From NCBI RefSeq assembly GCF_000697965.2, contig NZ_CP015880.1, positions 1,116,001 through 1,180,000 of the forward strand: DNA of 64,000 bases. The letters run 5' to 3'. Under the pieces are notes generated by a model. That model saw nothing but the letters and a program-made list of their open reading frames with translations, ran no database searches and was not told the DNA's origin. This document shows positions 54,204-63,419 of the stretch, one piece after another (positions within the stretch are counted from its first letter, which is position 1; each line of letters opens with the position of its first letter). Source of the stretch: Ensifer adhaerens. GTDB taxonomy: Bacteria; Pseudomonadota; Alphaproteobacteria; Rhizobiales; Rhizobiaceae. The translations under genes were made by a program, and so were the position numbers.

Positions 54204-54737
54204 ATGTCTCGTATCGGTAAGAAGCCCGTTCAGGTTCCGGCAGGCGTCACGGCAAGCGTTGATGGCCAGAAGGTAACGGCGAAGGGCCCGAAGGGCGAAC
54301 TGTTCTTTGTTGCAAACGACGAAGTATCGGTAAAGCTCGAAGAAAATGCGGTTGTTGTACAGCCGCTCAGCCAGAGCAAGGATGCTCGTTCGAAGTGGGG
54401 CATGTCCCGCACGATGATCGAGAACATCTTCAAGGGCGTCAAGGACGGTTACGAGCGCAAGCTCGAAATCAACGGCGTTGGTTATCGTGCGTCGCTGCAG
54501 GGCAAGAACCTGCAGCTGGCGCTCGGCTTCAGCCACGACGTCGTCTACCAGACCCCGGAAGGCATCACGATTGCTGTTCCGAAGCCGACCGAAATCATCG
54601 TGTCCGGCATCAACAAGCAGCAGGTCGGCCAGGTTGCCGCGGAAATCCGCGAATACCGCGGCCCCGAGCCCTACAAGGGCAAGGGCGTCAAGTATGCCGA
54701 AGAGCGGATTGTCCGCAAAGAAGGCAAGAAGAAGTAA
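54204..54737 (+). CDS. rplF: 50S ribosomal protein L6
   Basis: L6 sits near the sarcin-ricin loop. The 177-residue product has [21 protein letters not shown] and the C-terminal [25 protein letters not shown]. Both duplicated L6 domains are present. rplR follows after 12 nt. Confidence 0.98.
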   Translation: MSRIGKKPVQVPAGVTASVDGQKVTAKGPKGELFFVANDEVSVKLEENAVVVQPLSQSKDARSKWGMSRTMIENIFKGVKDGYERKLEINGVGYRASLQGKNLQLALGFSHDVVYQTPEGITIAVPKPTEIIVSGINKQQVGQVAAEIREYRGPEPYKGKGVKYAEERIVRKEGKKK

Positions 54738-54749
54738 GGATCACGCGAA

Positions 54750-55112
54750 ATGGCTAGCAGGAAAGATACTCTTGTGCGTCGCGCCAACCGCGTGCGCCGT
54801 CAAATCAAGGCGGTCGCCAATGGCCGTCCGCGCCTGTCGGTTCATCGCTCGTCGAAGAACATCTACGTACAGGTTATCGACGACGTGGCCGGTAAGACGC
54901 TTGCGTCTGCCTCCACGCTCGATACCGATCTGCGTTCGTCGTTGAAGACGGGCGCTGACACGGCAGCTGCTGCTGCCGTCGGCAAGCTCATCGCTGAGCG
55001 TGCCGCCAAGGCTGGCGTCAAGGACGTTGTCTTTGATCGTGGCGCCTTCATCTATCACGGCCGCATCAAGGCTTTGGCCGATGCTGCCCGTGAAGGTGGT
55101 CTGAACTTCTGA
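54750..55112 (+). CDS. rplR: 50S ribosomal protein L18
   Basis: L18 binds 5S rRNA with L5. The 120-residue product has [36 protein letters not shown] and the C-terminal [29 protein letters not shown] hairpin lies in the 128-nt gap before rpsE, which is wide for this group. Confidence 0.98.
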   Translation: MASRKDTLVRRANRVRRQIKAVANGRPRLSVHRSSKNIYVQVIDDVAGKTLASASTLDTDLRSSLKTGADTAAAAAVGKLIAERAAKAGVKDVVFDRGAFIYHGRIKALADAAREGGLNF

Positions 55113-55118
55113 TCGGTC

Positions 55119-55145
55119 GCCAGGCGGGCGTTGCGCCTGCCTGGC
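55119..55145 (+). promoter_or_regulatory. Hairpin between rplR and rpsE
   Basis: GCCAGGCGGGC (55119-55129) pairs with GCCTGCCTGGC (55135-55145), 11 bp with one G-T pair, loop GTTGC, seven bases after the rplR stop. No T-run follows, so it is not an obvious terminator. Confidence 0.55.
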
Positions 55146-55240
55146 ACTCTCATAGGTTTCCGGTCGCATCCGATCCATCGGACGGGGGCGACTTTTGTCA
55201 ATCTGCCGATTGCACCCGGAAAAGAAAAAGGAAAAGGACA

Positions 55241-55810
55241 ATGGCACAGGAAAGAAAGGGTTCTCGCGAAGATCGCCAGAACCGCGAAGAGCGCGACAGC
55301 GAATTTGTCGATAAGCTCGTAGCAATTAACCGCGTCGCCAAGGTGGTGAAGGGCGGTCGTCGTTTCGGTTTCGCCGCTCTCGTCGTCGTTGGCGACCAGA
55401 AGGGCCGCGTTGGCTTCGGTCATGGCAAGGCACGCGAAGTGCCGGAAGCCATCCGCAAGGCAACCGAAGCCGCAAAGCGCGACCTGATTTTCGTCCCGCT
55501 GCGTGGTGGTCGTACCCTGCATCACGACGTTCACGGCCGTCATGGCGCCGGCAAGGTGCTGCTGCGTTCGGCCAAGGCCGGTACCGGTATCATCGCTGGT
55601 GGCCCGATGCGCGCCGTCTTCGAAACGCTCGGCGTTCATGACGTCGTTGCCAAGTCGACCGGTTCGTCGAACCCCTACAACATGGTTCGCGCAACGTTCG
55701 ACGCCCTCAAGAACCAGATGCACCCGAAGGACATCGCAGCTCAGCGCGGCATGAAGTACGCCACGCTCCAGGCTCGTCGTGTTTCCTCCGGCGCTGCTTC
55801 CGAAGAATAA
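55241..55810 (+). CDS. rpsE: 30S ribosomal protein S5
   Basis: S5 contributes to decoding accuracy and the mRNA entry site. The 189-residue product has a dsRNA-binding-like domain with [24 protein letters not shown] and [17 protein letters not shown]. The spectinomycin loop region VKGGRRF shows no deletion. It follows a 128-nt gap and precedes rpmD by 12 nt. Confidence 0.98.
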   Translation: MAQERKGSREDRQNREERDSEFVDKLVAINRVAKVVKGGRRFGFAALVVVGDQKGRVGFGHGKAREVPEAIRKATEAAKRDLIFVPLRGGRTLHHDVHGRHGAGKVLLRSAKAGTGIIAGGPMRAVFETLGVHDVVAKSTGSSNPYNMVRATFDALKNQMHPKDIAAQRGMKYATLQARRVSSGAASEE

Positions 55811-55822
55811 GGGAGCTGACAG

Positions 55823-56026
55823 ATGGCTAAGAAAGAAGTCGCAGCGAAGACCGTTACCGTCGAGCAGGTCGGTAGCCCCATTCGCCGTCCGGCCGTACAG
55901 CGTCAGACGCTGATCGGTCTGGGCCTCAACAAGATGCACCGGGTTCGCACGCTGGAAGACACTCCGTCTGTCCGCGGCATGATCCGGACTGTCCAGCACC
56001 TCGTTCGCGTCGTCGACGAGAAGTGA
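55823..56026 (+). CDS. rpmD: 50S ribosomal protein L30
   Basis: This 67-residue protein has [31 protein letters not shown] and [19 protein letters not shown], the full L30 core. The short N-terminal KKEVAAK is extra relative to E. coli. rplO follows after 13 nt. Confidence 0.97.
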   Translation: MAKKEVAAKTVTVEQVGSPIRRPAVQRQTLIGLGLNKMHRVRTLEDTPSVRGMIRTVQHLVRVVDEK

Positions 56027-56039
56027 GGGGGATAAGCTC

Positions 56040-56510
56040 ATGAAACTGAATGAAATCAAGGACAACGAAGGCTCGACCCACAGCCGTAAGCGTCTTGGCC
56101 GTGGTATCGGCTCGGGCTCCGGCAAGACCGCCGGTCGCGGTGTGAAGGGTCAGAAGGCTCGTTCGGGCGTCGCCATCAACGGCTTCGAAGGCGGCCAGAT
56201 GCCGATCTACCGTCGTCTGCCGAAGCGCGGCTTCAACAACATCTTCGCTTCGGAGTTTGTTGTCGTGTCGCTCGGCCGTATCCAGACGGCAATCGACGCC
56301 AAGAAGCTCGACGCTTCCAAGACCGTTGACGCAGCTGCCCTCAAGGCTGCCGGCGTCATCCGTCGCGAAAAGGACGGCGTCCGCGTTCTGGCCGACGGCG
56401 AACTGAAGGCGAAGGTTTCGCTCGAAGTTGCCGGTGCTTCCAAGTCGGCGATCGAGAAGATCGAAAAGGCTGGCGGCTCGATCAAGCTGCTCGCTGCGGC
56501 TGCTGAATAA
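56040..56510 (+). CDS. rplO: 50S ribosomal protein L15
   Basis: L15 is a late-assembly 50S protein. The 156-residue product has [42 protein letters not shown] and [18 protein letters not shown]. It is followed not directly by secY but by a strong terminator and a 233-nt gap. Confidence 0.98.
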   Translation: MKLNEIKDNEGSTHSRKRLGRGIGSGSGKTAGRGVKGQKARSGVAINGFEGGQMPIYRRLPKRGFNNIFASEFVVVSLGRIQTAIDAKKLDASKTVDAAALKAAGVIRREKDGVRVLADGELKAKVSLEVAGASKSAIEKIEKAGGSIKLLAAAAE

Positions 56511-56521
56511 TATTATTGATG

Positions 56522-56552
56522 AACCGCCCGGGGTGCTTCACTCCGGGCGGTT
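56522..56552 (+). terminator. Intrinsic terminator between rplO and secY
   Basis: AACCGCCCGGGGT (56522-56534) pairs with ACTCCGGGCGGTT (56540-56552), one G-T pair, and the T-run reaches 56554. It separates the ribosomal spc genes from secY-adk. Confidence 0.85.
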
Positions 56553-56743
56553 TTGCTCCCATATGTGAGCCTCACGTCCGCAAGCGCGAATCGCTCGCCG
56601 CGGCGGACATAGCGGAAACCACGGTGAGGCATCCGATTGCAGACACAATCGCCTCGCGTCCGGTTTTCAAGACGAAAAGTTAGTCCTTCCGGAACGGACC
56701 GGGTGTTCCCGCTGATTCCGAGATTTGGTACGCGGAGAATTGC

Positions 56744-58084
56744 ATGGCTTCTGCAGCGGAACAGCTCGCCTCGAACCTGAATTTCTCGACTTTCGCCAAG
56801 GCGGAAGATCTGAAGAAACGGCTCTGGTTCACGCTTGGTGCGCTTCTGGTTTACCGTCTTGGCACCTATATCCCGCTGCCCGGTCTTAACCCGGAAGCGT
56901 TTGCCCAGGCATTCCGCGGCCAGAGCGGCGGTATCCTCGGCCTCTTCAACATGTTTTCGGGCGGTGCAGTTGAGCGCATGGCGATCTTCGCGCTCGGCAT
57001 CATGCCCTATATCTCTGCTTCGATTATCGTTCAGCTGATGACCTCTGTCGTTCCGGCACTGGAACAGCTGAAGAAGGAAGGCGAGCAGGGCCGCAAGATC
57101 ATCAACCAGTACACCCGTTACGGCACGGTGCTTCTTGGCACGGCGCAGGCTTACGCCATCGCCGTCGGCCTCGAGAGCGGCAACGGCCTCGTCAACGATC
57201 CGGGTTGGTTCTTCCGTGTTTCGACCGTCATTTCTCTGCTTGGCGGCACCATGTTCCTGATGTGGCTCGGTGAACAGATCACCTCGCGCGGCATCGGCAA
57301 CGGCATCTCGCTGATCATTTTCGCCGGTATCGTCGCACATCTGCCGACGGCGCTCGCCGGCACGCTCGAACTCGGCCGCACCGGCGCTCTGTCCACCCCG
57401 CTGATCCTCGCGATCATCGTCATGGTCGTCGGCGTCATCGCGCTCATCGTGTTCGTCGAACGTGCGCAGCGGCGGCTTCTGATCCAGTATCCGAAGCGCC
57501 AGGTCGGCAACCGCATGTTCCAGGGCGACACCTCGCACCTGCCGCTGAAGCTCAACACCGCGGGCGTCATCCCGGCGATCTTCGCCTCGTCGCTGCTGCT
57601 TCTGCCGGCAACGCTCGCAGGCTTTGCCAACACGGCGACGCTGCCGGGTTGGGCGACCACCGTGGTTGGTGCACTTGCGCACGGCAAGCCGCTCTACATG
57701 GTGCTTTACGGTGCGATGATCGCGTTCTTCGCCTTCTTCTACACCGCGATCGTGTTCAATCCGAAGGACACGGCCGACAATCTGAAGAAGCACGGCGGCT
57801 TCATTCCGGGCATTCGTCCGGGCGAGCGTACCGCGGAATATATCGATTATGTCCTGACGCGCATCACCGTGATCGGTGCGGCCTATCTGATCTTCGTCTG
57901 CATTCTGCCGGAAGTTCTGATCGCTCAGACCGGCGTGCCGTTCTACCTTGGTGGTACGTCGCTTTTGATTGTTGTCAGCGTCACCCTTGATACGGTAGCA
58001 CAGATCCAGGGCCACCTCATCGCACAGCAATATGAGGGGCTGATCAAGAAGTCGAAGCTGCGCGGAGGAAAGAGGGGACGATGA
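56744..58084 (+). CDS. secY: Preprotein translocase subunit SecY
   Basis: SecY is the ten-helix channel of the Sec translocase. The 446 residues begin with a cytoplasmic helix ([37 protein letters not shown]). They contain the plug region [31 protein letters not shown] and the conserved C5 loop [12 protein letters not shown]. Its stop overlaps the adk start (ATGA). It probably has its own promoter in the 233-nt gap upstream, but none was pinned down. Confidence 0.98.
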   Translation: MASAAEQLASNLNFSTFAKAEDLKKRLWFTLGALLVYRLGTYIPLPGLNPEAFAQAFRGQSGGILGLFNMFSGGAVERMAIFALGIMPYISASIIVQLMTSVVPALEQLKKEGEQGRKIINQYTRYGTVLLGTAQAYAIAVGLESGNGLVNDPGWFFRVSTVISLLGGTMFLMWLGEQITSRGIGNGISLIIFAGIVAHLPTALAGTLELGRTGALSTPLILAIIVMVVGVIALIVFVERAQRRLLIQYPKRQVGNRMFQGDTSHLPLKLNTAGVIPAIFASSLLLLPATLAGFANTATLPGWATTVVGALAHGKPLYMVLYGAMIAFFAFFYTAIVFNPKDTADNLKKHGGFIPGIRPGERTAEYIDYVLTRITVIGAAYLIFVCILPEVLIAQTGVPFYLGGTSLLIVVSVTLDTVAQIQGHLIAQQYEGLIKKSKLRGGKRGR

Positions 58085-58659
58085 GACTGATTTTTTTGGG
58101 ACCGCCGGGCGCTGGCAAGGGGACACAGGCCAAGCTTCTGACGGAGAGATACGGCATTCCGCAGCTTTCCACAGGAGATATGCTGCGGGCGGCCGTCGCC
58201 CAGGCGACCGAGGTCGGCAAGCGTGCGAAGGCGGTCATGGATGCCGGTCAGCTGGTATCCGATGAGATCGTCAACGAAATCGTGTCGGATCGCATCGACC
58301 AGCCGGACTGCGCGAAGGGGTTCATCCTCGACGGTTACCCGCGCACGGTTCCGCAGGCGATTGCGCTCGGCAAGATGCTCGAGGGCAAGGGTCTGAAGCT
58401 CGATGCCGTAATCGAGCTCAAGGTCGACGAGGCAGCCCTTGTAAAGCGGATGGAGAATCGCGTAGCGGAAACCATCGCAGCCGGCGGCACTGTACGTTCG
58501 GACGACAATCCGGAAGCCTTCAAGCGCCGGCTGACCGAGTACCGTGAAAAGACGGCGCCGCTCTCCGAGCACTACGCCGGAACGGGGCAGCTCAGAACGG
58601 TTGATGGCATGGCGGAAGTGAACACCGTCACCGCCGAGATCGAGAAGATTCTGGCTTAG
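58081..58659 (+). CDS. adk: Adenylate kinase, short-LID form
   Basis: Adk equilibrates ATP + AMP with 2 ADP. The 192-residue product has the P-loop GPPGAGKGT (residues 7-15), [18 protein letters not shown] and R residues around [12 protein letters not shown]. The LID is short and lacks the zinc cysteines of Gram-positive enzymes; E. coli Adk has 214 residues. It overlaps secY by four bases. Confidence 0.97.
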   Translation: MRLIFLGPPGAGKGTQAKLLTERYGIPQLSTGDMLRAAVAQATEVGKRAKAVMDAGQLVSDEIVNEIVSDRIDQPDCAKGFILDGYPRTVPQAIALGKMLEGKGLKLDAVIELKVDEAALVKRMENRVAETIAAGGTVRSDDNPEAFKRRLTEYREKTAPLSEHYAGTGQLRTVDGMAEVNTVTAEIEKILA

Positions 58660-58891
58660 ACACTGGTCTTTGCCGAAAAGGAACTGCCGGGGAGTTGACT
58701 TTTCCGGCCGATTCCGCCAAAGACAGCGCCAACTCGCGACATGAGAGCGGTCGGCGCGGTCTTCAAAGAAAATGAAGTCCGGGTACGGTCGTTTTTGACG
58801 TGTCTCGAACCTCAATCAACGTGCGGCTCTTCGAGGTCGCGTAACGAAGCACCTATTGCCGGATGGCAACTGGAACGCAAGGAGAATAGAC

Positions 58892-59260
58892 GTGGCACGT
58901 ATCGCTGGCGTCAACATCCCGACGGCAAAGCGCGTAGTTATTGCGCTGACCTACATTCACGGGATCGGCCCGAAATTCGCACAGGAAATCATCGAGAAGG
59001 TCGGTATTCCGGCTGATCGTCGCGTGCATCAGCTGACGGACGCTGAAGTCCTGCAGATCCGCGAAACGATCGACCGCGACTACCAGGTCGAAGGTGACCT
59101 GCGTCGCGAGACCTCGATGAACATCAAGCGCCTGATGGACCTCGGCTGCTACCGCGGCCTGCGTCACCGTCGTGGCCTGCCGGTTCGCGGTCAGCGCACC
59201 CACACCAACGCTCGCACCCGCAAGGGTCCGGCGAAGGCGATTGCCGGTAAGAAGAAGTAA
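58892..59260 (+). CDS. rpsM: 30S ribosomal protein S13
   Basis: S13 contacts the 50S subunit and P-site tRNA. A GTG start at 58892, with AAGGAG eight bases upstream, gives the standard 122 residues beginning with [25 protein letters not shown]. The C-terminal tail has [26 protein letters not shown] 232-nt gap precedes it; a terminator follows it. Confidence 0.97.
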   Translation: MARIAGVNIPTAKRVVIALTYIHGIGPKFAQEIIEKVGIPADRRVHQLTDAEVLQIRETIDRDYQVEGDLRRETSMNIKRLMDLGCYRGLRHRRGLPVRGQRTHTNARTRKGPAKAIAGKKK

Positions 59261-59280
59261 TTTCCCGAAAAGGGAGATTG

Positions 59281-59311
59281 GGAGGCTGGTGTCAAACGCC
59301 GGCCTCCTTTT
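59281..59311 (+). terminator. Intrinsic terminator between rpsM and rpsK
   Basis: GGAGGCTGG (59281-59289) pairs with CCGGCCTCC (59299-59307), one G-T pair, then TTTT. It splits the alpha operon, which in E. coli is continuous here. Confidence 0.8.
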
Positions 59312-59338
59312 GCAGTTTGGAAGGGCGTTTGCCTGACC

Positions 59339-59367
59339 TTTGTTCGGCCGATCCGGCCGGGCGATAT
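59339..59367 (+). promoter_or_regulatory. Candidate promoter for rpsK-rpoA-rplQ
   Basis: TTTGTT (59339-59344) and CGATAT (59362-59367) are separated by 17 bases that contain two CGGCCG blocks. The -10 matches CTATAT at five of six. A GGACGA-TATC-TCGTCC hairpin follows at 59375-59390. Confidence 0.45.
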
Positions 59368-59486
59368 GTTCGCCGGACGATATCTCGTCCTGCGGGAAAT
59401 GAAGATGCAGGGCAGGGGACGTCAAATCCTTTTCCCGGTGGAGCCGCTGGAATTACGGCGGTGCAGAGATCTAAGAAAGGGATCCT

Positions 59487-59876
59487 ATGGCCAAGGAAGC
59501 CACCCGCGTTCGCCGTCGCGAACGCAAGAACATCACGTCTGGCGTCGCGCACGTCAATTCGTCGTTCAACAACACCATGATCACCATCACCGACGCACAG
59601 GGCAACGCGATTGCCTGGTCGTCTGCCGGTGCCAAGGGGTTCAAGGGTTCGCGTAAGTCGACCCCGTTTGCCGCACAGATCGCCGCTGAAGACTGCGCCA
59701 AGAAGGCTCAGGAACACGGCATGAAGTCGCTGGAAGTCGAAGTTTGCGGTCCGGGTTCCGGCCGTGAATCCGCTCTTCGCGCGCTGCAGGCTGCGGGCTT
59801 CATGATCACCTCGATCCGCGATGTGACCCCGATCCCGCACAACGGCTGCCGCCCGCGCAAGAAGCGCCGCGTCTGA
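59487..59876 (+). CDS. rpsK: 30S ribosomal protein S11
   Basis: S11 lies on the platform near the E site. The 129-residue product has [50 protein letters not shown] and ends [12 protein letters not shown]. It begins the second half of the alpha group, after a terminator and probable promoter. The 103-nt gap to rpoA holds no other gene. Confidence 0.98.
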
Positions 59877-59979
59877 TCATATGCATTCAATATGCCGGTG
59901 AGGGCGCAGATGCGCGCTCCCGGTCTTCGGGGCTCGGTTGCCACGATTGGATGGTGGCAACGAACGGAAGGCAGAAAAC

Positions 59980-60990
59980 ATGATCCAGAAGAATTGGCAG
60001 GAACTGATCAAGCCGAACAAGGTGGAGTTCGTCTCCTCCGGCCGCACCAAGGCAACGTTGGTTGCGGAACCGCTTGAACGCGGCTTCGGTCTGACGCTCG
60101 GCAACGCGCTTCGCCGCGTGCTGCTGTCGTCGCTGCGCGGTGCTGCTGTCACCGCAGTGCAGATCGACGGCGTCCTGCACGAGTTCTCCTCTATCCCGGG
60201 CGTCCGGGAAGATGTGACGGACATCGTGCTCAACATCAAGGAAATCGCCATCAAGATGGATGGCGACGACGCAAAGCGCATGGTCGTGCGCAAGCAGGGT
60301 CCGGGCGTTGTAACCGCCGGTGACATCCAGACGGTTGGCGATATCGAAATCCTCAACCCGAACCATGTGATCTGCACCCTCGACGAGGGCGCTGAGATCC
60401 GCATGGAGTTCACCGTCAACAACGGCAAGGGTTACGTGCCGGCTGATCGCAACCGTTCGGAAGATGCTCCGATCGGCCTGATCCCGGTCGACAGCCTGTA
60501 CTCGCCGGTCAAGAAGGTGTCCTACAAGGTGGAAAACACCCGCGAAGGCCAGGTTCTTGACTATGACAAGCTGACGATGTCCATCGAGACGGACGGTTCC
60601 GTCACCGGTGAAGATGCGATCGCATTTGCGGCCCGCATCCTTCAGGACCAGCTGTCGGTCTTCGTCAACTTCGACGAGCCGCAGAAGGAAGCAGAGGAAG
60701 AGGCAGTTACCGAACTCGCCTTCAACCCGGCGCTTCTCAAGAAGGTCGACGAACTGGAACTTTCGGTCCGTTCGGCCAACTGCCTGAAGAACGACAACAT
60801 CGTCTACATCGGCGACCTCATTCAGAAGACCGAAGCAGAAATGCTCCGCACGCCGAATTTTGGTCGCAAGTCGCTGAACGAAATCAAGGAAGTTCTCGCT
60901 TCCATGGGCCTGCACCTCGGCATGGAAGTGCCGTCCTGGCCGCCCGAGAACATCGAAGATCTCGCCAAGCGTTACGAAGACCAATACTAA
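59980..60990 (+). CDS. rpoA: RNA polymerase subunit alpha
   Basis: Alpha dimerises to nucleate polymerase assembly and contacts activators and UP elements. The 336-residue product has an N-terminal domain with [34 protein letters not shown] charged linker is followed by a C-terminal domain with [44 protein letters not shown]. The ATG at 59980 was chosen from the family N-terminus MIQKNWQEL. rplQ follows after 44 nt. Confidence 0.98.
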   Translation: MIQKNWQELIKPNKVEFVSSGRTKATLVAEPLERGFGLTLGNALRRVLLSSLRGAAVTAVQIDGVLHEFSSIPGVREDVTDIVLNIKEIAIKMDGDDAKRMVVRKQGPGVVTAGDIQTVGDIEILNPNHVICTLDEGAEIRMEFTVNNGKGYVPADRNRSEDAPIGLIPVDSLYSPVKKVSYKVENTREGQVLDYDKLTMSIETDGSVTGEDAIAFAARILQDQLSVFVNFDEPQKEAEEEAVTELAFNPALLKKVDELELSVRSANCLKNDNIVYIGDLIQKTEAEMLRTPNFGRKSLNEIKEVLASMGLHLGMEVPSWPPENIEDLAKRYEDQY

Positions 60991-61034
60991 CCATTAGACT
61001 GCGGGCGAATGCCTGCAAGTGAAGGAGAATAGCC

Positions 61035-61460
61035 ATGCGCCACGGTAAAGCCGGCCGCAAGCTGAATAGAACCGCCAGCCACCGCAAGGCGATGTTTGCC
61101 AACATGGCAGCTTCGCTGATCGAACACGAGCAGATCGTTACGACCCTGCCGAAGGCCAAGGAAATCCGCCCGATCGTCGAGAAGCTCGTCACGCTCGGCA
61201 AGCGCGGTGACCTGCACGCTCGCCGCCAGGCGATCTCGCAGATCCGCGACGCCGCTGTCGTTGCCAAGCTGTTCGACACGATCGCATCGCGCTACGCCAC
61301 CCGCAACGGCGGCTACCTGCGCATCATGAAGGCTGGCTTCCGGCACGGCGACAACGCCGCGCTCGCCGTCATCGAATTCGTTGACCGCGACGTCTCGGCA
61401 AAGGGCGCGAAGGATCTCGCCCGCGTTGCTGCAGAAGCCGAAGCTGCTGAAGCAGCCTAA
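61035..61460 (+). CDS. rplQ: 50S ribosomal protein L17
   Basis: L17 lies at the tunnel exit. The 141-residue product begins [42 protein letters not shown] and has an Ala/Glu-rich tail ([13 protein letters not shown]). It ends the alpha group; a strong terminator follows. Confidence 0.98.
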   Translation: MRHGKAGRKLNRTASHRKAMFANMAASLIEHEQIVTTLPKAKEIRPIVEKLVTLGKRGDLHARRQAISQIRDAAVVAKLFDTIASRYATRNGGYLRIMKAGFRHGDNAALAVIEFVDRDVSAKGAKDLARVAAEAEAAEAA

Positions 61461-61482
61461 GCCGATCGAAGGCAGAAGATTG

Positions 61483-61518
61483 AAGCGGCCGGGTGTTCGT
61501 CACCCGGCCGCTTTTTCT
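61483..61518 (+). terminator. Intrinsic terminator after rplQ
   Basis: AGCGGCCGGGTG (61484-61495) pairs perfectly with CACCCGGCCGCT (61501-61512) around TTCGT, followed by TTTTCTTT. It ends the ribosomal-protein super-cluster. Confidence 0.92.
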
Positions 61519-61620
61519 TTTGGGGCTGTTGCTTAGCGTGCGTTTGACGGTGTGCTCGTTCTGTCACCGTTTCGTCGAAATGCGATCGAGGGTCGATGTC
61601 CTGGCGAGGCGAAGATGGCC

Positions 61621-62274
61621 TCAGGCGCTTCCGGCGGCGGTTCTGACCGACGCATTGGCCGCCTGTCGCTTGCGCCGCAGATACGGCTTGCGCACCAGCC
61701 GCCAGACAAGCAGTACGGCGACGAGCCCGAGATAAAGCAGCTGTTCGGCGCCGATGACCTTCACCGACATCGAAAAATGCACGGCGCCGGCGGTGGCGAT
61801 CACATAGGCCAGGCGGTGAAGCGTGTTCCACCGCGTACCGAGCCTGCGGATCGACCAGTTGTTGGAGGTGAGCGCCAGCGGGATCAGCATGACGAGTGCG
61901 GCCATGCCGATGGTGATGAAGGGGCGGCGGGCGATGTCGGCCAGTATGCTCGGAAAGTTTAGCCGCTGATCGAGCAGCATGTAGGCGAGGAAATGCATCA
62001 GCACATAGTAGAACGCCAGCAAACCTAAGGCCCGCCGATAGCGCAGCCAGTTGATGCCGAATAGGTCGCGAATCGGCGAGATCGCCAATGTCGCGACGAG
62101 GAAACGCAGCGCCCAGAGGCCGAGCAGGTGTTCGAATTCCTTGACCGGGTTTCCGGGCAGTTGGCCCGTAGCGCCGAGATAGAATGCATAGGCGGCGGGC
62201 AGCAGACCAAAGCCGTAGAGCCCCCAGACCGAGGCCGAATGGTAGCGTTTCGGGAGCGAGGGCAGGCGGGCCAT
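61621..62274 (-). CDS. msrQ: MsrQ, heme-binding membrane subunit of MsrPQ
   Basis: MsrQ (formerly YedZ) passes electrons from the quinone pool or flavin reductase to MsrP. The 217-residue protein has about six membrane helices. It contains the family pattern GLYGFGLLPAAYAFY, RYRRALGLLAFYYVLMHFLAY and RWNTLHRLAYVIATAGAVHF with candidate heme histidines. The ATG at 62274 lies two bases after the msrP stop, so the pair is one transcript. Confidence 0.93.
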   Translation of the reverse strand: MARLPSLPKRYHSASVWGLYGFGLLPAAYAFYLGATGQLPGNPVKEFEHLLGLWALRFLVATLAISPIRDLFGINWLRYRRALGLLAFYYVLMHFLAYMLLDQRLNFPSILADIARRPFITIGMAALVMLIPLALTSNNWSIRRLGTRWNTLHRLAYVIATAGAVHFSMSVKVIGAEQLLYLGLVAVLLVWRLVRKPYLRRKRQAANASVRTAAGSA

Positions 62275-62276
62275 GA

Positions 62277-63221
62277 TCAATAGTTCGCTCTGAGATCCAT
62301 GCCGGCATAAAGTCCGGCCACCTCGTCGGCATAGCCATTGAAGGGCAGGGTATCGCGCCGGTTGGAGCCGAAGAAGCCGCCACCGCCGATGCGGTTTTCC
62401 GTTGCCTGGCTCCAGCGTGGATGATCGACCGCCGGATTGACGTTGGCAAAGAAGCCGTACTCGTTCGGCGCCGAGAGGTTCCAGGTGGACGGTGGCTGGG
62501 TTTCCGTGAGCGAAATACGCACGATCGACTTGATCCCCTTGAATCCGTATTTCCAAGGGGTAACCAGCCGGATCGGCGCGCCGTTCTGGTTGGGAAGCGT
62601 CTTGCCGTAGACGCCGACGGACAGCAGCGTCAGCGGGTGACGGGCCTCGTCGAGTCTCAGCCCTTCGCGATAGGGCCAGGCAAGCGGCTGGAAGAACCCG
62701 GATTGTCCCGGCATTTCGGACGGGCGCACGACGGTTTCGAACGAGACATATTTCGCGCTGCCAAGCGGCTCTACCTTGTCGAGCAGGGCCGAGAGCTGAA
62801 ACCCGGTCCAGGGGATCACCATCGACCAGGCCTCGACACAGCGCATGCGGTAGACGCGTTCCTCGATCGGGAGCGCTAGCAGTTCCTCGAGCCCGAATTC
62901 CTTCGGCTTGCCGACGAGGCCATCGACTTTCACGGTCCAGGGCGTTGGCTTGAAGCTGTTCGAATTGGCAGCAGGGTCGCCCTTGCCGGTCCCGAACTCG
63001 TAGAAATTGTTGTAGCTGGTGACGTCGGCCTCCGGCGTCAGGTCTTCGTCGACAGTGTATTTGCTCTTGGGCGCGCCGAGTGCGGCCGCCAGCCCCGTGC
63101 CGCTGCCCGCAAGCAGCATGCCGCCGCCGGCAGCAGCCCCTAGGAAGGTGCGGCGGTTGAAAAAGAGGGCCTCCGGGGTGATCTCGGAGGAAACGATTCG
63201 CGGCGGGCGGTAAGATGGCAT
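62277..63221 (-). CDS. msrP: MsrP, periplasmic methionine sulfoxide reductase catalytic subunit
   Basis: MsrP is a molybdopterin enzyme that repairs oxidised methionines in envelope proteins. The 314-residue precursor has a twin-arginine signal ([15 protein letters not shown]), so it is exported folded by Tat. The Mo-ligand cysteine lies in [15 protein letters not shown], and [16 protein letters not shown] is a family block. msrQ follows directly. The ends of msrP and degP face away from each other with a 198-nt spacer. Confidence 0.95.
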   Translation of the reverse strand: MPSYRPPRIVSSEITPEALFFNRRTFLGAAAGGGMLLAGSGTGLAAALGAPKSKYTVDEDLTPEADVTSYNNFYEFGTGKGDPAANSNSFKPTPWTVKVDGLVGKPKEFGLEELLALPIEERVYRMRCVEAWSMVIPWTGFQLSALLDKVEPLGSAKYVSFETVVRPSEMPGQSGFFQPLAWPYREGLRLDEARHPLTLLSVGVYGKTLPNQNGAPIRLVTPWKYGFKGIKSIVRISLTETQPPSTWNLSAPNEYGFFANVNPAVDHPRWSQATENRIGGGGFFGSNRRDTLPFNGYADEVAGLYAGMDLRANY

Positions 63222-63419
63222 GGTCTTTTCCGAAGTGATTTATGAGCCTTGTCTTCTATGAACTCACCAGACTTTCGATCACCGTGAAAGGGGTTGCGAA
63301 CCACGTTTTCGTGCGTAGCGCGTGAAGCTGGCAACTTTGCATATCCTGCGCCAACATTTGCCTTTTTTCCCGCGAAATCCTATCTGAACGTAGCCGCGAC
63401 GAATAGGAGAATGCTTTAC

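Noticed and set aside
58694..58716. GTTGAC box as an rpsM promoter
   Set aside because: The -35 is good but no acceptable -10 occurs 16-18 bases downstream.
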